This document shows, one piece after another, positions 17,876 through 24,131 of a stretch of 24,131 nucleotides of DNA; position 1 is the stretch's first letter; the number at the start of each line of letters is the position of its first letter. Made by a program: the position numbers and the translations under genes. Origin of the DNA: CAVWXT01 sp963759115 (GTDB taxonomy: Bacteria; Planctomycetota; Planctomycetia; Pirellulales; Thermoguttaceae); assembly GCA_963759115.1 (NCBI GenBank), contig CAVWXT010000014.1, forward strand, positions 1-24,131, read 5' to 3'. The notes under the pieces were generated by a model. The model did not search any database. It worked only from the letters and a program-made list of their open reading frames with translations, and was not told the DNA's origin.

Positions 17876-19606
17876 TAGTTCCAGCCCCATGGGCTGCCAG
17901 GATCATCACGCCAGCCCGAACCGGCAGCGAAGAAAAGACGCACGAGGGGACTCGCCAGACCGAGGAGCACCGGCTACTTCATCGACACGCCCGAAGCTCT
18001 CGACATCCCCGACTCCCACAAGGACGTGGAGAACGAGATCCGCCTGATCCTCCACGTCGTCAAGTCGGGGATCGACCAGCACAGGCACCAGATGGAAGGG
18101 ACGGCACACTACAACCATCCCCTGGGCAAGCGTCTCATGGGCTCTCCGCTGGAGCGAAGGCGTACAAGTGGCTCGTCGAGAGCAACGTGCTGATCTGCGC
18201 CGACAATTCCTACTCCCACCGTCCCGACGATCCCAAGTCGTCGTTCTCCAAGTCGTACTACGTCCATTGCCGTTACGGAAAGTGGCGAAAGTGGGAGATC
18301 ACCAAGCCCAGGCTTGCCGCGAAGCTCCTCCTTGCCCAGTCGCAAAGGAGGGATCTCCTGTCACCAAAGCGACAAGCAGATACGGAGCTGATGGCTAAGG
18401 TACCCGCAGCCCTATGTGGGCAAAATTGCCCACTGCCAGAATTATTAACGGCACTACCGCAACCGGAGCAGGAACCGATGCCGAGCGTATCTGGCGTATC
18501 TGGGCAAGACTGCCAACTCCCTGGATCATCAACGGTCACGATACCACTACCAGAACAGGAACTGAATGGCTAAGGTATCCGCAGCCCTATGTGGTCTCAA
18601 TAGACCACTGCCAGAATTATTAACGATCACCGATCCCATCATGGAGCACCTGATCCGGCAGAACCTCAACCTCGGCGTGGACTGGGACAAGGCGGAGAAG
18701 ATCCTGGACGACCATCCCGAGACGGACAGGAAGAAGGCGCTGGCGACGGCAAGGCAGGTGGGCGATCCCGAGGCGAAGTACAAGACCTGCGACTACGGCA
18801 GGTTCCACGCCCCAATCACCCGCCTGTTCTCGCCGCTTCCGCGAGGCGGTCTTCTTCAGGTCGCACCCGGAGGCGAGAAAGGTCGGCTGGGACTTGCGGA
18901 ACAGCCAGATCCTCCACCTCGTCAAGGCGTACAAGGAGGACAGGTACGAGGCACGTGCAGCAAGCAGGTCGCAGGAACCGTTCTTCAACGAGCGGGAGGA
19001 GGAGTTCTTCCGGCTGGTGGAACAGGGACAGGTGTACGACTTCTACTTCGCCAAGGCGCAGCAGGAGTGCCCGGATTACCTGGCTTCCAAGATCCGCAGG
19101 ACGAGGCAGAAGGCTGCCTGGGCGGAACTGTGGAAGCGGTACCTGGAAGGGCTTCCCCTGGACCAGCGACCCAAGGACAAGAGGCAGCAGTTGGCACAGG
19201 CGCAGGCTCCTCAGGAAACATCCTATCCGTAGCATCCCCGTCCAGGTCCATGACGCCCACCCGCGACGACTTCAAGCAGGTGCTGTTCGCCGACGTGTTC
19301 TACGGCCGGGCAGTGGTCAACACGCCGGTCACGCATTTGTTTGAAACACATCATCCGGAAATCCTACGATGGATACGGGAACAGAAGGCGCACGACTACG
19401 CCGACCTTGCCCGCCGGATGCAGCAGGAGGAGAGCGGCATGATGATCGGGGCGGTCGTCCGGCGGCTCATGGAACACCACCCCGAGGTGCCTTTCTACAC
19501 CGTCCACAACTCGATAACGACCGTGGAGGAGCACGGCGAGCTCGTGGGACGGGTGCTGAAGGAAGAGTACGACGCGCCGGGCTGCACCCGGCGCTCAAGC
19601 AGATAG
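17872..19606 (+). CDS. Candidate single-subunit polymerase-like replication protein, split by frame changes and carrying internal repeats
   Basis: Reading through frame changes near 17960, 18150, 18565, 18830 and 19210 gives one chain of about 575 residues. The N-terminal part has EALDIPDSHKDVENEIRLIL, then HPLGKRLMGSPL and KAYKWLVESNVLICADNSYS (about 18160-18215), then KSYYVHCRYGKWRKWEIT. This resembles a winged-helix region common in mobile-element replication proteins. Three tandem repeats follow (18391-18625). Next come CDYGRFHAPITRLFS (about 18788-18830) and GWDLRNSQILHLVK (about 18885-18926), like the palm motif A 'D-x-x-N-S-Q' of this protein type. A helix RRMQQEESGMMIGAVVRRLM (about 19412-19471) leads into FYTVHNSITTVEEHGELVGR (about 19493-19552). 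That order matches the helix before motif C, and motif C itself, in PolA and T7-type polymerases, where the core is H-D-E or H-D-S. Here the Asp is Asn (19508-19510). Assignment is by motif order only. Confidence 0.5.
18391..18625 (+). repeat. Three tandem 87-88 bp repeats with a hairpin each, inside the polymerase-like gene
   Basis: Units begin with ATG at 18391, 18478 and 18566. Units 1 and 3 share about 60 bases from ATGGCTAAGGTA to GAATTATTAACG; unit 2 is more diverged. Each centre holds an 18-base inverted repeat. Unit 1 is GTGGGCA-AAAT-TGCCCAC (18416-18433) and unit 3 is GTGGTCT-CAAT-AGACCAC (18591-18608). The stem differences pair with each other, so both form perfect 7-bp stems. Unit 2 keeps a partial stem (18500-18517). 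All three are translated in the same phase, giving the recurring pattern A-L-C-G-x-N-x-P-L-P-E-L-L-T. One extra A at the unit 2/3 junction shifts the frame. Confidence 0.85.
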
Positions 19607-19783
19607 GAGACGCCTTAACCTCTGAACAGACGACGGCTCGTTGATTTGAGCGCGATGTGCCGTTTGTGGTAGAAACAACCGAACAGGAACTGAAGTTGCT
19701 CGGCATCGGGCATGCTTGCGGGAAATTGGCGGGCAAGCCGATGTAGAGAGACAAACAGGAAAGACGAGACGAGGCAAAAGACG

Positions 19784-20125
19784 ATGAGCAGAAAGAAGAA
19801 AGCCGATAAGGAGCCAATCCTCCCGTTCGGCAAGCACAGGGGGAAGACGCTCGCCGCGGTGTTGCAAGAGGAGCCGTCGTATCTCTGCTGGTTCATGGAG
19901 AAGGTGGAAGGGTGCGGCGAGGTGAAGAAGGCGATCGCCGGGTTGCCCGGCTTCCGGGAGGAGTGGGCGAAGCATCAGGAGCGGAAGCGGTGCAAGGAGG
20001 CGAACGTCAGAAAAGTAGTGGAGGAGACCGTGTCCAGGATGCTGGGCGTCGAGCAGCCGCCGAGCCCGGAGCAGCTCGACGACCTGTGCGACCGGCTGTT
20101 CAACCCGCCTCCGGACGCTTCCTGA
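19784..20125 (+). CDS. ExoX-like C-terminal / DUF3820-type small protein
   Basis: ATG 19784 gives 113 residues; the frame is open upstream, but those residues are not convincing and GAGG at about 19770 fits this start. MSRKKKADKEPILPFGKHRG leads to KTLAAVLQEEPSYLCWFMEK. The P-F-G-K-(H/Y)-x-G-K-x-L pattern followed by Y-L-x-W is the hallmark of the ExoX-like C-terminal and DUF3820 domains, found attached to DEDD exonucleases or alone in phages and plasmids. A Lys/Glu-rich helical tail follows (VRKVVEETVSRMLGVEQPPS). Nucleic-acid metabolism of the island is inferred. The 177 bases before it (19607-19783) hold no gene I can support. Confidence 0.65.
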   Translation: MSRKKKADKEPILPFGKHRGKTLAAVLQEEPSYLCWFMEKVEGCGEVKKAIAGLPGFREEWAKHQERKRCKEANVRKVVEETVSRMLGVEQPPSPEQLDDLCDRLFNPPPDAS

Positions 20126-20270
20126 GGCGGGGCGGCGTCATGCCCGGAACGTCCCTCCACGTTGGCCAGGATGCATCAGGATCAACGATCGTAATCCTGG
20201 CGGGCGATCATGGGCTGGGGCGGTACGAGCGTGGCTCTTGACGCAGAGTCCCTCACATGACCGTCTACGG

Positions 20271-20830
20271 CTACGGAGCATAGGCGAACCCGCGAGTCGG
20301 GAAGAAGTCGTAACGCTCGATCCGGTCCACGATCGGCTCGCCGTCCCCGGAGAGGATGCTCCTGCCGCCACGGTACAAGGCGAAATGCTGCGCCCCGCAG
20401 GAGAACGGGATACGCAAGTGCTGGATCCCGGAGCCAAGCGGATGGATGCTCTTCGTCCCTCCGGAAGTAACGTGCAGCTCGGCGGGAACGGTCGTCACCG
20501 CGGTCACGTAGAGGACGTCCTGCACGTCGCCGTGCAGCGACTTCACCGGACGGTCCTTCTCCGTCACGGCGTCCTTGAGGTGGAGGCGATAGAACCAGAA
20601 CAGGGCGTCCTTCAGCGGCGGCTGCCGTCCGGTCCCGTACCACTCGACGTAGTGCCGGCTCAGCTCCAGTCGGGGACGTAGCCAGGGACGACGATCCGGG
20701 TTGCCGATGTCGAGGATCTTCTGACTCCTCCCGGCAGTCGGGTGCTCCAGGTCGATGTGGCCGAACCATTTGGCCGAAGCTCCTTGGACGCGTCGGTGAG
20801 GGCGATCGACTTGCGCAGCCAATGGCGATT
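20271..20830 (-). CDS. C-terminal fragment of a GH71-like (alpha-1,3-glucanase-type) protein
   Basis: On the minus strand the chain runs SQKILDIGNPD (about 20700-20735), then, after a frame change, VVPGYVPDW. It continues as LSRHYVEWYGTGRQPPLKDA and LFWFYRLHLKDAV (about 20585-20625), VLYVTAVTTVPAELHVTSGG (about 20450-20510), IQHLRIPFSCGAQHFALYRG and ERYDFFPTRGFAYAP to TAG at 20271-20273. The order, a helical 'Y-x-x-W-Y-x-T-G' segment then a beta-sandwich ending in a 'cysteine-G' turn, matches the C-terminal part of GH71 proteins. The catalytic barrel that should precede it is absent from the window, so it is a remnant. No start codon can be assigned. It faces the island, whose right edge lies between 20125 and 20271. 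Confidence 0.6.
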
Positions 20831-21131
20831 TGACAACTCGGACGATGCGACCGATGCGAGCCGGACGGGTGACAGCCACCCCGAGAAGATGGCTGTCTTC
20901 CGAATCATCTCAAAAAACACATGGCTTGGCGGCACGATGCTGGAGCGACGCCGGCCCATCTGGGCGGACCGCGGAGGCGGTTTTTAAGGACTCCTGCGAT
21001 TCCGTTTCATCCGCCCGTGGGGTGCCGCTGCCCCGCGGTTTTGCCCGGCGTGGCGACAGTCCTCGTAGATAGCACAAGCAATGCTGAGTTGTTGCAATTG
21101 ACGCGGCGAAAACGGGCTCCGTCGTCGCCTC
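20831..21131. other. About 300 bases without a supported gene; weak plus-strand terminator inside
   Basis: I see no protein-like frame on either strand and no trace of the missing GH71 barrel. One plus-strand hairpin followed by T residues is present: ACCGC 20968-20972 and GCGGT 20977-20981 around GGAG, then TTTTT to 20985. With a 5-bp stem and no plus-strand gene before it, its role as a terminator is doubtful. Confidence 0.35.
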
Positions 21132-22604
21132 TCAGCCGTCGCCAACGGCCGACATGAGGTTGTGCTGCATAAGCCACCACTGCATCCAGGCCTGTGCATT
21201 GCTCTGGAAAATCACTTCGTCGGTCCCGCGGTACGTTGCTACCCAATCGCCCGGCTGGTAGATGTTGTCATCGTGACCGGGACGCGTTTGCATGGCACGC
21301 AACGCCTCGATACGGTGCGGGCCCAGCCCAGGGCGTCGAACGGCTTGCCCGCATCCAGCCTCAGTTGCTTGGCAACCAGATCCATATTGAGATACCCGTC
21401 GGTCACCTTGGTCGTCCAGTCGGCCCCTTGCGGATAGTAAACGTCGGCCAGATAACCCCCATCGTAAGTCCGTCGATACATGGTGCCGCCCGGCGCAAGA
21501 ATAGCTCCAGTGCCGTAAGACGAAGCCCCAGGCACGAATCTTACCTCAGTCAGCGCGTGGTAGGCGAACTCGACGTTGAAAACCAAGCTCCTGGGAAGCG
21601 GTTGGCGGGCCAGGGAGAGATCGACCATCGAGGCCGAGCGGGGCGAATCCGAGACGATGTAGTCGGGATGCACCCGGTTGTGATTGACCAGCACGCCGTC
21701 GGGAAACACGTTGTAGCCGTGCAGCCAATTGCGAATCGGCTTTCCGTCGACTACCGTTGTGTTCTGCAGATCGGTCTGCCGGCTGAACACACTGACCTGG
21801 TACTCCGAGGCCTTCTGCCGCCACCGCGAGGCATGCGGGTGATGGGGCATCATCACGTGCACTACGGCCAACAGGTGGCTGTCCAGGCGTTCTCCTCCGC
21901 CTTGGTATCGCCGGGCGAACGGACCTTGCCGTCCTTGTCGGTCCAGTAGGGAACGGGGCAGTCGAGAAACGCGTCGGCGTCGTGTTGCACCATCTTGGCC
22001 ACGGCGAGCCGCGTGGGAGGGTCCAGTTCGTCCCACAACCACCAGGCAGCCTCGGCCGTATGGGCTGCCCAGTAAGCCGCCTCCCACAACTGCGCGGCCG
22101 GCAGGCCCTGCCCCCATCGATCTCCGGTGGGTGCATTGACTACATTCGTCAAGGCCGCGCCACGAACTGCCAATTCGACCCGCCGGATCGCTTCCGCGGT
22201 CGAAAGCCCCGCCACCTCGGGCGAATAAATGCCCGTCTTGAGGATTCCAGCCATGGAGTAGGCGAAGCTGCCCAAGGGACGAACAGCTTGCTCATAGCCA
22301 TAGGTGTGGAACTTGGGATAGTAGCATTCGACCCCTTGCCAGCCCGGGAGGTCTCGGACGATCTGGTGGTCCGCGTGGACCCATCTCAGCTCATACCGTG
22401 CCTCCCGCTGTAAAATTGACGCCAGGGTCCGTCCGAACGAATCGCCGGGCCGAACCCCCAGATTGTCCTTGTAGTTCCGCCAAACCACCGGACGGACATA
22501 CTCGGTCTGGCAGAACGCGTCCATCGGTACCAGAACGCTACCAAGACGATAGCCCCCCATAGCGTCTTTCTTATCCATGTGTAGCAGGATCGCATGTGAC
22601 GCAT
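21132..22604 (-). CDS. Secreted protein of unknown family, possibly (alpha/alpha) toroid, frameshifted
   Basis: The start is ATG 22604 after AAGGAG, giving MRHMRSCYTWIRKTLWGAIV, a basic then hydrophobic leader. Frame changes near 22540, 21890 and 21320 join it to FCQTEYVRPVVWRNYKDNLG (about 22470-22530), EARYELRWVHADHQIVRDLP, GVECYYPKFHTYGYEQAVRP and AQLWEAAYWAAHTAEAAWWL (about 22030-22090). The later part has VLVNHNRVHPDYIVSDSPRS, DGGYLADVYYPQGADWTTKV and a C-terminus AWMQWWLMQHNLMSAVGDG, with the stop at 21132-21134. The repeated Trp-rich helices and N-H-N-R-x-H-P-D-Y stretch recall toroidal polysaccharide lyases or unsaturated-sugar hydrolases, but I do not recognise a named family. About 490 residues. 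It follows the oxidoreductase gene by 108 bases, same strand. Confidence 0.65.
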
Positions 22605-22712
22605 AAGGGCTCCTTGTTTGGCGGCGGGTGATGTGAATTCCGGCATGAGTTTTGATTCCACGAAAGAGCGATCCTCTCGGTACAATACGCTGCGTAGCGG
22701 GATTGCTCATGC

Positions 22713-24117
22713 CTAAACAGCCTCTGGCACAACATACGGCTTGCGGTAAACCCTCGTCAGCATTGCGTCCGCTTCCGGATCGTTGGCGAATGTTTCCTGG
22801 GCACCGATGAACTTCAGCGAGCGGCCGACGCGGTAGGAGATGTTGGCGAGATGGCAGAGCGATGTCGAGAGGTGGCCTTCGTGGATGTCGCAATGCATGT
22901 CTTCGTTTTGCCCGGAGCGAATCGCCTCCAGGAAATTCGCCCAGTGATTGGCGCGTTCGCCCTCGGCTTCCTTGGATTGCGCGAAGGGCTGCTTTTCCCG
23001 TTTGCGAAAGGCTTTCCAGGTGTGGCCGCTGATTTCGAGCCAGCCCTCAGTGCCGTAAAAGATGTTTCCGACTTCCTGGCCCGCGCTGCCCTCGTGGTTG
23101 GTGTAGCGACCGCGAGTCTCCATCTCGATGATTTTGCCGTCGGCGTAGGTGTAGGCGGCGGTCTGAGTGTTGGGCGTCTCCTGCGTCGTCTTGTCGTGGC
23201 CGTAGGTCTCGACGCCGCCGTAAACCATGGTGCCGGGAGTCTTTCCCTCGTCCTGCGTGAAGCCGAAAATCCCCCCGGTCGAATACACGGCGACCGGGTG
23301 CTCGTTCTTCTTCATGCCCCAGGCGCGATATCAAGCTGGTGCGGGCCGGTGTTGCCGGTGTCGCCGTTGCCGGTGTCCCAATACCAGTGCCAGTTGTAGT
23401 GACTGCGTTTTTCGTTGTAGGGCGCATCGGCGCGGGGCCGAGCCAGCGGTCGTAGTGAAACGCGGCGGGCGGCGAGCTATCCTTGGCCATGCCATAGGAA
23501 TCGCGTGCCTTGAAGCAAAGCGCACGCGCCATGTAGAGCTCGCCGATGCCGCCGCCGTGCAGAAACGCGATGGCCTCGCGCACATTTGTGGCGGAGCGGT
23601 TGTTTAGGCCGACCTGCATACGCCGACCATATTTGCGCCACGCTTCGATCATTTTGCGGCCTTCCCAGATATTGTGGGACGCGGGTTTTTCGACGTAAAC
23701 GTGTTTGCCTGCCTGACTCGCCCAGATGGCGGCCAGCGCGTGCCAGTGATTTGGGGTGACGATGGAGACGGCGTGAATCTCCTTGTCGTCGAGAATCACG
23801 CGGAGGTCCCAGTTGGCCGCCGGCTTCACGCCGGACTTCTCCTCGACAAGTTTCAGGGCGGGCGCGAAGAGCGACTCGTCGGTGTCGCAGATGGCGCGGA
23901 CCTGTACGTTGTGGCTGTCCTTGAGCGTGCACCAACTTGCGAGATGGACGGTACCCTGGTTGCGCACGCCGATGACGGCGACGTGGATGCGCTCGTTGGC
24001 GCCGACGATGGCCGCATAGGACTTGGCGCTGAATCCCACTCCTCCGATCGTGATGCCCGCGGCGCCAATCATGCTCGCTTTGACAAACTCTCTCCGGTTG
24101 TGGTTGTTCGTGTTCAT
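22713..24117 (-). CDS. Gfo/Idh/MocA family oxidoreductase with Tat signal, frameshifted
   Basis: ATG 24117, 14 bases from the window edge. The leader MNTNNHNRREFVKASMIGAA is a twin-arginine signal. The Rossmann start is RIHVAVIGVRNQGTVHLASW (about 23930-23990). The sugar-dehydrogenase signature VYVEKPASHNIWEGRKMIEA is at about 23640-23700, with the conserved E-K-P, and MQVGLNNRSATNVREAIAFL follows. Two frame changes near 23433 and 23313 bracket HWYWDTGNGDTGNTGPHQLD, then KKNEHPVAVYSTGGIFGFTQ. The C-terminus HEGHLSTSLCHLANISYRVG (about 22815-22875) completes the substrate domain; stop at 22713. About 465 residues, normal for Tat-exported members in this phylum. NAD(P)-linked redox or, as in GH109-type relatives, NAD-dependent glycoside cleavage is possible; the substrate is unknown. 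Confidence 0.9.
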
Positions 24118-24131
24118 AGAGTGCTCGCATT

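Noticed and set aside
18391..18625. CRISPR-like array
   Set aside because: Units are contiguous 87-88 base repeats without unique spacers and lie in a coding frame; no cas genes are nearby.
19679..19696. Echo of the repeat-unit end (GAACAGGAACTGAA) near 19680
   Set aside because: Only about 14 bases match and the rest of the unit is absent, so a true fourth repeat copy cannot be claimed.
22851..23399. 182-residue plus-strand ORF opposite the oxidoreductase
   Set aside because: Mirror frame of conserved Gfo/Idh/MocA coding sequence.

Overview
The window looks like GC-rich chromosomal or metagenome-derived DNA from a Planctomycetota-like bacterium. This is inferred from gene content: secreted DUF4838 and DUF4091 (GH123-like) proteins, a GH71/99-like hydrolase, a Tat-exported Gfo/Idh/MocA oxidoreductase, DUF1848, and an IS4 transposase with the C-terminal style common in that phylum. 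No rRNA, tRNA or CRISPR array was recognised. Most long genes are broken by single-base frame changes while conserved protein sequence continues in the next frame. Coordinates below are therefore given for whole reconstructed genes. The breaks may be assembly or long-read indels rather than real mutations; the sequence alone cannot decide.

Layout. (1) About 180-1935: a degenerate IS4-family insertion sequence. (2) About 1936-6082, minus strand: a co-directional group of SGNH hydrolase, SagB-type nitroreductase, DUF1848 protein and a TIM-barrel glycosidase-like protein; the last loses its C-terminus at the IS edge. (3) 6302-15800, plus strand: a probable polysaccharide-degradation cluster, with a candidate promoter upstream. 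It holds a secreted right-handed beta-helix protein, a GH71/99-like hydrolase, a GH123-like DUF4091 protein, an intact alpha/beta-hydrolase esterase and a DUF4838 protein coupled to it by an ATGA overlap. A tiny ORF with a good ribosome binding site (RBS) follows and seems to be the cut-off start of another gene. (4) About 15855-20200, plus strand: an accessory island of mostly unrecognised small genes, an HTH/MerR-like protein, an ExoX-C-like protein, and a split gene that reads like a single-subunit polymerase (PolA/T7-RNAP-type palm arrangement). (5) 20271-24117, minus strand: a Tat-dependent Gfo/Idh/MocA oxidoreductase, an unrecognised signal-peptide-bearing protein, and an orphan C-terminal piece of a GH71-like alpha-glucanase.

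The part most worth following up is the polymerase-like gene at 17872-19606. Between its N-terminal part and its palm-like part it carries tandem 87-88 bp repeats. The two best copies differ mainly inside a hairpin, and the differences there keep the stem paired. Such repeats inside a replication-type gene could be in-gene origin iterons or an in-frame palindromic mobile element.

The enzymes of regions 2, 3 and 5 look mostly exported (signal peptides or Tat-like leaders) and would jointly attack a complex, probably acetylated glycan. The substrate cannot be named from sequence.
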